Source of the DNA: JAPLUA01 sp964625855
GTDB lineage: Bacteria > Verrucomicrobiota > Verrucomicrobiia > Limisphaerales > UBA8199
Length of the DNA: 64,000 nucleotides
Direction: 5' to 3'
Assembly (NCBI GenBank): GCA_964625855.1
Contig: CAZVFC010000002.1
Span: 124,001 to 188,000, forward strand
Shown: positions 49,917 through 58,800 of the stretch, piece after piece
Layout of the letters: each line of letters opens with the position of its first letter
Numbering within the stretch: the stretch's first letter is position 1
Notes under the pieces: model-generated
What the model was told of the DNA's origin: nothing
What the model saw: only the letters and a program-made list of their open reading frames with translations
The model's database searches: none
Translations under genes and position numbers: made by a program

Positions 49917-51523
49917 TCCCGGTCATTGTCGTCTTCATTTACCTGGTGATCATCGGGGTGATCGGCACCCTGGCCTTTCGCAAGTCGCAGGCAAACACGG
50001 AGGACTTCTTCCTCGCCAACCGGGGGGTGGGCTCGATGGTGTTCTTCCTTTCGCTCTTTGCCACCAACATGACGGCGTTTGCCATCCTGGGCAGTTCCGG
50101 GCAGGCTTACCGGCAGGGGATCGGCATCTACGGCCTCATGGCGTCGTCGTCCGGCTTCGTCATTCCCCTGACGATCTTCTTCATCGGCACCCGCCTCTGG
50201 GCGATCGGCAAGCGCTTCGGGCATCAAACGCAGGTGGCGTTCTTCCGGGACCGATGGGAGTGCTCCGCCATCGGCACGGTCATCTTCGCGCTGAGCGTGG
50301 CGATGCTGGTGCCGTACATGATCATCAGCATCATGGGTGGCGGGCGGGTATTGGCGGACATCAGCGGCGGGCGCGTGGCCTACGCGCTGGGCTGCGCGGT
50401 GGTGGCGCTGGTCGTGACCGTCAACGTGTTTTTCGGCGGCATGCGCGGGACGGTCTGGGTGAACGTCTTCCAAACGGTGCTGTTCCTGCTGTTCGGCACG
50501 GTGGCCGTGGCGGTGATCAGCCACGATCTGGAGGGGAGCTTCGGAGGCTACATTCAGAAGATGGCCCTGTACCCCGAGACCCGTTACCTGGTGACGCGCG
50601 AGCGGATGCCGGAGCGCTATTTCTGGAGCTATACGCTGATCCCGCTTTCTTCGATCATGTTTCCGCACATGGCCATCATGTGTTTCGCGGCGCGCCGGGT
50701 CACCGCGTTCAAGCGGACGGTGGTGCTCTATCCGCTGGCGATCATGGCCATTTGGTTGCCGTGCGTTTTCCTGGGCGTCCTGGGCACGCAGCTCGAGCCG
50801 GGTCTGAAGAACCCCGACGGGATTTTGCTGCACGTTCTGACCGACCACGCGCCCGTCTGGCTGGCGGGGATACTAGGGGCCGGCATCATTTCCGCGGTGA
50901 TGGGCTCGGACACGCACCAGGTACTGGCCGTCAGCACAATGTTTACGAAGGATGTATTTGCCCATTACGGGGGCAAGACGAAATACGGGGAGCGGGGCAG
51001 CGTCTATTTCGCGCGGGGCTTCATTCTGGTGGTGACCCTCGTTGCTTATGTCATCGCCCTCATCACCCCGGTGAGCATCTTCGAGCTGGCGGTGCGGTTT
51101 GCGTTCTCGGGGTTCGCCGCGATGGCCCCGGTGATGATCGCCGCCCTGTTCTGGAAGCGCAGCACGAAGTATGGCGCTCTGGCCTCGACGCTTTGGGTGG
51201 CCTTCTGGTTGGTGCTGACATGGTACCTGCAGAGAATCTCCGACGGCATCGCGCCCGGCCCGGGCCAGCCGGCGGTGCTGATCTTCCCCGCACTGGGCCA
51301 CCTGTTCGAGCGCACGATGGTGAACGTGACGGTGTTTGGTTTCCTGCCCGTGGTGCCCATGGTGCTGGGCTCGGCGGTGTGCATGGCCGTCGTTTCACTT
51401 CTGACCGCCCCGCCGAGCGCGGAAACCATTGCGAAGTATTTTCCGAAGCGAACGAGCGAGGCACTCGCTCCGGGCGTACCACCAGGACCGACCGTCGAGC
51501 AGTACGCCTCCGCAGCGCGTTGA
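49913..51523 (+). CDS. Sodium/solute symporter (SSS family)
   Basis: A 536-residue membrane protein with about 12-13 helices. Typical SSS segments: FFLANRGVGSMVFFLSLFATNMTAFAILGSSGQAYRQG, GHQTQVAFFRDRWE, MRGTVWVNVFQTVLFLLFG and GSDTHQVLAVSTMFTKDVFAHYGGK. It resembles the acid/nucleobase-type SSS members with a DUF3311 partner more than the sugar-type transporter at 13054. Position among an acid-activating enzyme, an aldehyde dehydrogenase and an alcohol dehydrogenase suggests import of a carboxylate, alcohol or aldehyde precursor, which is inference. The next gene starts 8 bp after its stop. Confidence 0.92.
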   Translation: MIPVIVVFIYLVIIGVIGTLAFRKSQANTEDFFLANRGVGSMVFFLSLFATNMTAFAILGSSGQAYRQGIGIYGLMASSSGFVIPLTIFFIGTRLWAIGKRFGHQTQVAFFRDRWECSAIGTVIFALSVAMLVPYMIISIMGGGRVLADISGGRVAYALGCAVVALVVTVNVFFGGMRGTVWVNVFQTVLFLLFGTVAVAVISHDLEGSFGGYIQKMALYPETRYLVTRERMPERYFWSYTLIPLSSIMFPHMAIMCFAARRVTAFKRTVVLYPLAIMAIWLPCVFLGVLGTQLEPGLKNPDGILLHVLTDHAPVWLAGILGAGIISAVMGSDTHQVLAVSTMFTKDVFAHYGGKTKYGERGSVYFARGFILVVTLVAYVIALITPVSIFELAVRFAFSGFAAMAPVMIAALFWKRSTKYGALASTLWVAFWLVLTWYLQRISDGIAPGPGQPAVLIFPALGHLFERTMVNVTVFGFLPVVPMVLGSAVCMAVVSLLTAPPSAETIAKYFPKRTSEALAPGVPPGPTVEQYASAAR

Positions 51524-51531
51524 AGAGCGAA

Positions 51532-52611
51532 ATGAGCTTCGATTCAAGTTCACTCCAGGCCGCCCGGGACAAGCTCGACTCCCATGTGCGCGAGATCATC
51601 GGGTGGCATTTCTCGCCGGAGACGGGCTGCCCATTCTGGCTCGACTGGGCGAGGCGGGCCGGCTGGGACCCGCGCCAGGAAGTCAAGACGTTCACCGACC
51701 TCGGCGCGAGGTTCCCGCACTTCGAGGACGAGTGGCTGCGCGACCTGCAACCGGAGGTCTGGGTACCGGCGAAGTACAAGGGCCGCCCCTACAACGTCTT
51801 TGAAACGGGCGGCACGACGGGCATGCCGAAGCAGCGTATCGGCTGGGATGATTACAGGACCGACTACGAGGAGTTCTCAGCCCGGCTTGCCGACGAGCAT
51901 TTCCCCCGCGGCGCGGCCTGGCTGATGGTCGGTCCGACCGGGCCGCGGCGTCTGCGCCTGGCCATCGAGCACCTGGCCAACTTTCGCGGCAGCTCGTGCT
52001 ACTTCGTTGATCTCGACCCTCGGTGGGTGAAGAAGGTCATCGGTGAGAAGAAGTTCGACCAGGCGCGCGCCTACATGGACCATGTCGTGGAGCAGGCGGT
52101 CATACTCCTCCGCCACCGCAAGATCAGCGCGCTGTTCACCACGCCGAAGCTCCTCGAAGCACTGGGGGAAAAGCTTGATCTCTACGAGGCGGGCATCCGT
52201 GGGGTGTTCTGCGGGGGCACGACGATGGCGCCGCAATACGTGCGTTTTATCGTCGAGGAAGTCCTGGAGGGGCGCATCGGCTTTTACCCGACCTACGGCA
52301 ATACGCTCATGGGCCTGGCGGCCAGCGCGCCGCTGGGCCCGGAGGACAATTTTTCAGTGACCTATTATGCGCCTCAACCCCGCGCCGTGCTGCGAGTCGT
52401 GAGCCCAATTCAGACCGGGCAGGTGGTGGACTACGACACCTGGGGCCGGGTTGAACTGACCACGATGACCAGGGAAATCTTCCTGCCCCGCTTCCTCGAA
52501 CGGGACGAGGCGATCCGGCGCAGGCCGCGCGAGCCCTTTCCCTGGGACGGAGTGGGGGAGGTCAGACCGTTCGGCGCGATGGAAAAGAGCATCGTGGAAG
52601 GGGTGTATTAG
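51532..52611 (+). CDS. LuxE/PaaK-like acid-activating enzyme
   Basis: The 359-residue protein has the adenylate-forming P-loop (VFETGGTTGMPKQRIGWDDY, with T-G-G-T-T-G-x-P-K near residue 92) and downstream segments FYPTYGNTLMGLAAS (position of the A-x-T-E-type motif) and GQVVDYDTWGRVELTTMTREIFLPRF. It lacks the C-terminal half-domain of PaaK, as LuxE-type acyl-protein synthetases do. The likely role is to adenylate a carboxylate and pass it on. The dehydrogenases encoded next could reduce the product to aldehyde and alcohol, as LuxE and LuxC do together. The frame is open much further upstream, but only as an overlap with the symporter gene. The repeat at 52615-52642 follows its stop. Confidence 0.82.
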   Translation: MSFDSSSLQAARDKLDSHVREIIGWHFSPETGCPFWLDWARRAGWDPRQEVKTFTDLGARFPHFEDEWLRDLQPEVWVPAKYKGRPYNVFETGGTTGMPKQRIGWDDYRTDYEEFSARLADEHFPRGAAWLMVGPTGPRRLRLAIEHLANFRGSSCYFVDLDPRWVKKVIGEKKFDQARAYMDHVVEQAVILLRHRKISALFTTPKLLEALGEKLDLYEAGIRGVFCGGTTMAPQYVRFIVEEVLEGRIGFYPTYGNTLMGLAASAPLGPEDNFSVTYYAPQPRAVLRVVSPIQTGQVVDYDTWGRVELTTMTREIFLPRFLERDEAIRRRPREPFPWDGVGEVRPFGAMEKSIVEGVY

Positions 52612-52614
52612 AGT

Positions 52615-52642
52615 GCAGAATGCAGAATGCAGAATGCAGAAT
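52615..52642. repeat. Heptamer tandem array GCAGAAT x4
   Basis: Four exact GCAGAAT units fill 52615-52642, starting right after the LuxE-like stop and running over the start region of the aldehyde dehydrogenase gene (GTG at 52613, ATG at 52634). The array thus contributes the first codons whichever start is used. Confidence 0.9.
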
Positions 52643-54067
52643 GCGCCTCACCTGCCTGCGCTCAGACGGGGCAAAAACTACGCCAGCCTCGATCAGTCGG
52701 CGGTCAAGGACTGCCGCACCGGCGAAGCGCTGGCGCGGCTCAGCCAGGTGAACGCGGGCGTCATCCGCAAGGACCTCACGCGGATCGGCGAGGCGCGGTC
52801 TGCTCTCAGACAGTTTTCTTGCGACCGCCTGCTGGAAATCTGCCACCAGGCTGCTGGGCTATTCCTGAATGAGACCTTGCCCCTGGGTGACCAGGGCCAC
52901 ACGCAAACGCCGCAAGAGTATGTCGAAACCCTCTCGGCGACGAGCGGCCTGCCGTTCGTGTTGGTGCGGCGGAACATGGAGAAGATCGCGACGGTGCTCC
53001 AACAGATGCGGACCATCCTGAACGGCCTGACCCGTGGCCTCGACCTCAGCATTCTCGATCACGGTCTGGGCGAACAGGCTGGTGCCCGGGTCAGTTTCTA
53101 CGCCACCGCGCCCTGTCTCGGCCTGGTGATGCCCAGCAATTCGCCCGGGGTGAACTCACTTTGGCTGCCCGCGATTCCTCTGAAGACTCCGGTGCTGCTG
53201 AAGCCGGGTCGCGAGGAACCCTGGACGCCCTTCCGGATCATTCAGGCGCTGATCGCCGCCGGCTGCCCGGCAGCAGCGTTCGGCTTCTATCCGACTGACC
53301 ACGAAGGCGCCGCGGAACTCCTGCGTGGTTGCGGCCGGGCTTTGGTCTTCGGCGACAAGACCACCACCGCGCCCTACGCCGGCAACCCGGCCATTCAGGT
53401 TCACGGCCCCGGTCTTAGCAAGATTCTCGTCGGCGCCGACCAGATCGAGCGCTGGCCGGAGTTCGTTGACCTGATGGTGGCCTCGATCGCCGATAATGGC
53501 GGCCGCAGTTGCATCAACGCCTCGACAGTGGTGGTGCCCAAGTATGCGGCGGAAATCGCCGACGCCATTGCCCAAAAGCTCGGGCCGATCGCGCCGTTGC
53601 CGGCCTCCGACGAGAGCGCCCGGCTGGCCGCCTTTGCCAATCCGCGCATGGCTGACGCTATTGATGCCACCATCGAGGAAGGGCTGCGAAGTCCGGGCGC
53701 GGTGGAGGTCACAGCCAGGTATCGGAGCGGGTCTCGCAAAGTAGCCTTTGAAGGGGCCTGTTATGTCCGCCCCACAATTGTGCTGTGCGAATCGTTCGCG
53801 CATCCGCTGGCTGAGCGGGAGTTCCTTTGCCCCTACGCGAGCGTCGTGCAGGTCCCGCAGGCAGACATGCTCAACCGAATCGGCCCCTCGCTGGTGGTTA
53901 CTGGTATCACTCAGGACGCGACCTTCCGCACCGCCCTGCTCGACTCGCCAGTGATTGACAGGCTGAACCTCGGCCCCATCCCCACCACCCGAGTCGCCTG
54001 GGACCAGCCGCACGAGGGCAACCTGTTCGAGTTTCTCTATCGCCGCCGGGCGCTGGAGCTTTCATAG
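52634..54067 (+). CDS. Aldehyde dehydrogenase-superfamily protein (acyl-CoA reductase-like)
   Basis: The 477-residue protein belongs to the ALDH superfamily. Segments in order: PCLGLVMPSNSPGVNSLWLPAIPLKTPVLLKPGREEPWT (NAD-binding strand with Lys), GCPAAAFGFYPTD, ADNGGRSCINASTVVVPK (nucleophile Cys in G-R-S-C) and LAEREFLCPYASVVQV. It lacks the canonical ELGGK glutamate, as in acyl-CoA reductases (LuxC and CoA-acylating ALDHs), which do not need it. With the LuxE-like gene before it and the iron alcohol dehydrogenase after it, reduction of an acyl group to aldehyde, or oxidation of aldehyde to acyl-CoA, is likely. The start lies inside a heptamer array; the ATG at 52634 is chosen over the GTG at 52613, but the true start may be further in (LPALRRGKNYASLDQ). 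Confidence 0.87.
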   Translation: MQNAPHLPALRRGKNYASLDQSAVKDCRTGEALARLSQVNAGVIRKDLTRIGEARSALRQFSCDRLLEICHQAAGLFLNETLPLGDQGHTQTPQEYVETLSATSGLPFVLVRRNMEKIATVLQQMRTILNGLTRGLDLSILDHGLGEQAGARVSFYATAPCLGLVMPSNSPGVNSLWLPAIPLKTPVLLKPGREEPWTPFRIIQALIAAGCPAAAFGFYPTDHEGAAELLRGCGRALVFGDKTTTAPYAGNPAIQVHGPGLSKILVGADQIERWPEFVDLMVASIADNGGRSCINASTVVVPKYAAEIADAIAQKLGPIAPLPASDESARLAAFANPRMADAIDATIEEGLRSPGAVEVTARYRSGSRKVAFEGACYVRPTIVLCESFAHPLAEREFLCPYASVVQVPQADMLNRIGPSLVVTGITQDATFRTALLDSPVIDRLNLGPIPTTRVAWDQPHEGNLFEFLYRRRALELS

Positions 54068-54076
54068 CCGCCACGT

Positions 54077-55276
54077 ATGTCCGCTGACCCCATCCTCACT
54101 CCCGCGCTGGCGCCGTTTGATTACCAACCGCGGACCCGCGTGGTCTTTGGCGTCAACAGCGTCGAGCGGGTGGGCGAGTTGGCGAAGGCTCTCGGTGCCA
54201 AGAAGGTGCTGCTCGTTACCGACGCCGGGATCGTGGCTGCCGGTCACGCGGGGCGGGTGCAGGCTTTGCTGGAGGCTGCGAACGTGGCGGTGACGCGCTT
54301 TGACCAGGTCCGCGAGAACCCTACGACCCAATGTGTCGAGCGCTGCGTCGAGGTCGCTCGCGGCTCCGCTATTGACAGCATCGTCGGGCTGGGCGGCGGC
54401 AGCAGCATGGACACCGCCAAGGGCTGCAACTTCATACTCACCAACGGCGGCCAGATGAAGGACTATTGGGGCGTCGGCCGGGCCACGCGCCCGATGTTGC
54501 CTTTGATCGCCATCCCGACCACCGGCGGCACGGGCAGCGAATGCCAGTCGTTCGCCCTCATCGCCGACGAGCAGACCCATCAAAAGATGGCCTGCGGCGA
54601 CCCGAAGGCCGCCGCGCGCATCGCTCTCCTTGATCCCTCGTTGACCCTTTCCCAACCAACGCAAGTCACCGCGTGCAGCGGCATTGACGCGTTGGCGCAC
54701 GCCTTGGAAACCCTGGTCACACGGCCCCGGACTACGTTGTCGCTGATCTTTTCGCGCGAGGCCTTCCGGCTCGCCGTTGCCGGCCTGCCACGCGTCCTGG
54801 CCTCGCCGACCGACCTCGAGGCGCGCGGCTGGATGTTGCTGGGCGCCGCCTGGGCGGGTACGGCCATCGAGAACAGCATGCTTGGCGCCGCCCATTCTGC
54901 CGCCAATCCTCTTACCGCCCATTTCGGCGTCGCCCACGGTCAGGCCGTGGGAATGATGCTGCCGCATGTCGTGCGCTACAACGCCCGGGAGCCCGCGGTG
55001 GCCCACGCCTACGCGGAGGTGGCCTGCGCCGCGGAACTCGCCCTGCCCGCCGAAGCGCCTAAGACCGCCGCCGAAAACCTGGCCCGGCGCGTCGAGTCGC
55101 TACTCGAACTCGCGGGGCTGCCGCGCACCCTTGAGCCGTGCGGGGTGAAGCCGAAGGACATCCCTCGGCTGGCCGAGGAAGCCGCGCGCCAGTGGACAGC
55201 CCAGTTCAACCCGCGTCCGGTCGCCGCCGCTGACTTCCAAGCGCTCTACACCGCGGCCCTTGCCTGCTCGCTTTGA
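54077..55276 (+). CDS. Iron-containing alcohol dehydrogenase
   Basis: Group III iron-type alcohol dehydrogenase of 399 residues. The NAD-binding GGGSSMDTAKG motif is near residue 112; GTGSECQSFALI lies near residue 153; the metal-binding region CSGIDALAHALE (Asp, His) and HSAANPLTAHFGVAHGQAVGMMLPH (two His) provide the four ligands of the family. It reduces aldehydes or oxidises alcohols with NAD(P)H. It starts 10 bp after the ALDH-like gene and closes the operon. A gene remnant and a minus-strand glycosidase follow. Confidence 0.95.
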   Translation: MSADPILTPALAPFDYQPRTRVVFGVNSVERVGELAKALGAKKVLLVTDAGIVAAGHAGRVQALLEAANVAVTRFDQVRENPTTQCVERCVEVARGSAIDSIVGLGGGSSMDTAKGCNFILTNGGQMKDYWGVGRATRPMLPLIAIPTTGGTGSECQSFALIADEQTHQKMACGDPKAAARIALLDPSLTLSQPTQVTACSGIDALAHALETLVTRPRTTLSLIFSREAFRLAVAGLPRVLASPTDLEARGWMLLGAAWAGTAIENSMLGAAHSAANPLTAHFGVAHGQAVGMMLPHVVRYNAREPAVAHAYAEVACAAELALPAEAPKTAAENLARRVESLLELAGLPRTLEPCGVKPKDIPRLAEEAARQWTAQFNPRPVAAADFQALYTAALACSL

Positions 55277-55458
55277 GGTCGTGGCACCAAGGCGTGCGGA
55301 TGTCGCGGACATAGAGCCCGCTGTTGGCGATGGCCAGGCAGACTCAGTCCTTGGAGGTGCCGCGCTCTAACGGGCCCGGCGGGTGGAAACGGCCCCCATC
55401 GCGGTAACCGCGTGCCGTCCTTGGCTGCCAGCGCCTGCACGAACTGATCCCTACGGCT

Positions 55459-55790
55459 TCAGGGGAAAGCCATGCGGAAGAACACAGCGCCGTTGCCCCG
55501 TTCACGCGCACCTGCGAGAGATAACTCGCGACCACGACGGACGGGCGGATGTTTTGCAGCACGAGGAAGGCATCGGCGGAATTGAGATTGACGAGGCAGC
55601 TGGGCATGGGGCTGCTGCTGGCCGTGAGGCGCAACTCGCAACGGTTGCTCATCGTTACGGTGGTGTTCGTGAGCGCACCGAGGGTCTGGACGCCGTTGGT
55701 GATGATCAGGGTTTGCCCCGGGGCGGCGGCGAACCCCAGGAAGAGGAACGTCACGGCCAAACCGAAAGCCGAAGGGCGGCGCGGTATCAT
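55459..55790 (-). pseudogene. Gutted secreted-protein gene: N-terminus plus C-terminal tail
   Basis: From the ATG at 55790 the frame encodes a signal peptide (FGLAVTFLFLGFAAAPGQT) and a domain-start sequence (LIITNGVQTLGALTNTTVTMSNRCELRLTASS...VLQNIRPSVVVASYLSQVRVNGATA). The frame then runs into unrelated sequence. In the neighbouring frame the same DNA ends NGAVFFRMAFP followed by a stop (55459-55461), which matches the C-terminal tail of secreted proteins of this organism (compare RFFRVSLP at 59144). The gene therefore seems to have lost its whole middle, leaving both ends joined out of frame. The N-terminal part resembles domains that begin large extracellular glycan-related proteins in this phylum; this is recollection, not verified. 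Confidence 0.65.
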
Positions 55791-55850
55791 GATACTTGTT
55801 TGCGAAAGGCGCACTATTCGATCCGACACCGGAAGAAGCCGAGCAACTCC

Positions 55851-58800
55851 TCACGGCAAGCCGCGCAAGTCCTCGTGACGGATCTTCCACTTCCCGTCCT
55901 GCGGGAAACCCGGGGCGCCGTTCGTGTTCCCATCCCAGCCCGCGGCCATCATCGCCACGGCGGTCAGGAACGCGCCGTTGGCCGGGAGGTAGGCTGCAAT
56001 CTCGCGCTTGCGAGCGCCCGGTTTCGGCGCTTTGGCTGCGGCCTCGTCACTGCGCTGGGGGCAATGGCCGTTGGGCAGGTAGATGTTGTTCGGCCCTTCG
56101 CGCAGAAGTATCTCGACTGCCGTCTCGGGGCGCCCCAGTCGCGCAGCCGTCATCGCAATCATTGGGTAATCCCAGCCCCAGATCTTCGTCTCCCAGTCCC
56201 AGGTTTTCAGCACCGCGTCGAGGGTACGCTCCATCGTGGGGCGGTCCACTCCCCGGCCCGGCAACAGGCCGAGCGGCGCAAGCATTGTGGGGTGATCGTG
56301 GCGGCTGGCCAGGTTGTCAAATGTGTCCGGATGCGAGCCCAGCGCCACATACTTGCCATCCTTCTGGGGCAGCGGCGCGAGGTGCTGGATGATGTGGTCC
56401 CATCGTTCGTCGCGTTTGAGGCCGAGCCGTTCGCGCCATACCTGTGCCGTCTGCAGCGCCCAGCCCCAATACGCCAGCTCGAACGAAGGGTTCTGGCTCG
56501 TGGCCGGGTCATGAATCTCCTGCGCAATCCACAGCGGCGGGCCGAGCACGTAAACGCCCTTCGCCTCGTCAAAGCAAACCATGGACGCGAGGCAATCGGC
56601 GGTCTCGAGAACGAGATCGCGGTACTGGTTTAGCGTCTCGGGCAGCGGCGAATTCCGGTAGAGCAGCTCGCAGAGGTAAACCGGGTGCGGTTGGTTCCAG
56701 ACGATCAGCGGGTTTCCGCCGGGGCTTTCGCGCATCTGCGGACCGGTCATCTTGGCCCAACGCGCGCCACGCAAGCCACGGCTGCTCGCCAGTTCGCGAG
56801 CGAGAGGAAGCTGGCGCTGATACCATGCCAGGTTTTTCGCCAGCAATTCATCGTTGCCCCACAAGGCGAAATGGGCCGTGTGCCACCAGATCATCTCCGT
56901 GTGATGCTTGCCATACCACGTCGCGCAGGTGAGGCCGGACTCCTGGGGCGGCACTTCACCCGCCATCTGCGCGGCCATCAGATAGCGCGAGAGGACGACG
57001 CGTTTCTCAATCTCGGCGGCGCGCGGATCGGTGCTGCCGGAGAAATCCACCGCCGCGCCCCGCTGCCAGAATTCTTCCCAATGCGCCGCACTGGCGTTGA
57101 GAGTGGTATCCACCGAAGGCCATGCGGACGGCAGCGTCGGACCGGGATAGAAGCCTACGGTGAATTCCAGGACCCTGGCAGGCTTCACTGCCGCAAGTCG
57201 GAACTGATGCGGGGCCGCCACCGGAGCGCGGCTGTCTTCAGCCGCAGCAGTAGCCTTCGCCGCCGAAAGACGGAACTGATGCGGGCATGTATTGGTGAAT
57301 TGCGCTCTGCCGGCCCACGCGACGACAGCTTCATAGCGCGTGCCACCGACCGACCGTTCGAGCCGCGCCCAATCCGGGGTCTGATTCGCAACCCTGGTCT
57401 GATGAGAAGCCGGCTCCGACCAGTCCAGCGACGGCGTATGCTTAATGGCTAGATCGTATCCGCGCGGGAAGGCGATCTTCGCGCCCAGCCTCCCGGACGC
57501 GATCAGGTCAGATTCAATGCGCACGGCGACCTGATCCATCGTTGGATGGCAGGCCGTCGTGACCTTCACGGCCTGGCCGTCAATTTCGTAGCGGCTCGTG
57601 ACCTCACCGCGCCACAGGTCAAGGGTCTGCTCCGGCTTCCGAATGTCTTCCGGGACCAGGACCGAGCCGTCCGCCTTCTGGAGACCCAGGCTGATCTGGC
57701 CGAGCGGCTGGAGGCGGGGGTTCTTTCTTAGCCAATCCCCCGCAGGCGTGGATGCCTGCGTGGGATAGCCGACCACCCGACCGTCGGCTTGTTTGAAGTC
57801 CTTGTTTGCATCCGCAAGTTTGTAGCCGTTTGGGTTCGGGTCGGTGACCCAGCACCAGCGCGACTGCGTTTCCACGGGCACGCCCCAGCGATGGTAATGC
57901 TCGGGGAAGGTCTGCAAGCCCGTGATGTCCACCCCGAAGGCGAATCCGCCGTTCCCCACCGTGAGTGGCGCGTCCACATCCAGTCTGCGGAGGATGGGAT
58001 TGTGCCGGGTGACCACCGCCTGCCGGTCAATGCGGCCGGCGGCGTCTACTCCTCCCGGAGTGCCGAGCAGACGTTCAACAACGCTGCCGGGCACTTCAAT
58101 CGCCGTCCCGTGCCGCGCGTCAGGGGGCATGGAAATTCTGTCAGTCACATCTTCCCAGACCTTCAGATCGCGGGAGCGCATCGCTTCGTACCGGTGGTCA
58201 CGATAGGCATCGAAATAGACCAGGAAGCTGTCACCGACACGCAGCGCGGCAGGTCCCTCCACCCAATCCCGCGTAAACGGCGCGGAGAGATTCCCGTAAG
58301 GGCCGCCGATGTTGTCACTTGAGGCCACGCGCAGATGCTTCTTCGCAGGATGTAGCGTCTCATCCTTAACAATCAGGTAATACCGTCCGCCCCCAGCCAG
58401 CAGGGTTGCGTCAATGACGTTGAAGCCGGGATCGTAAAACAGTCGGGCAGGTGTGAACGAGGTGAAGTCGGTCGTAGTGGTCGCGTAGATGCGGTGATTA
58501 TATTGCTCGTCCCCGCCCCCGGCTGTCTCGCGAAAGCGGTTGGTGACCGTTGTAGCCCAGAAGATCAGGAACTCGCGGCGCTGGGCATCCCAAACGATTT
58601 CCGGCGCCCAGCAGTTTAATGCCGCCGGTTCATGCGCCATGACCGGAATCGCCTTCTGGGCGGACCAATGAATCAAATCCCTCGATGCGGCGTAGCCGAT
58701 CGTCTTGCCCTTCCATGAGGTCGTCCAAACCAGGTGAAACGTGCCGTCCGGTCCACGCAGCAGGCAAGGGTCGCGCATGAGTTTGGATTCACCCACTTCG

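Noticed and set aside
50254..51531. Upstream extension of the LuxE/PaaK-like frame
   Set aside because: It lies within the symporter gene in another frame and has no protein signal; the ATG at 51532 follows the symporter stop.
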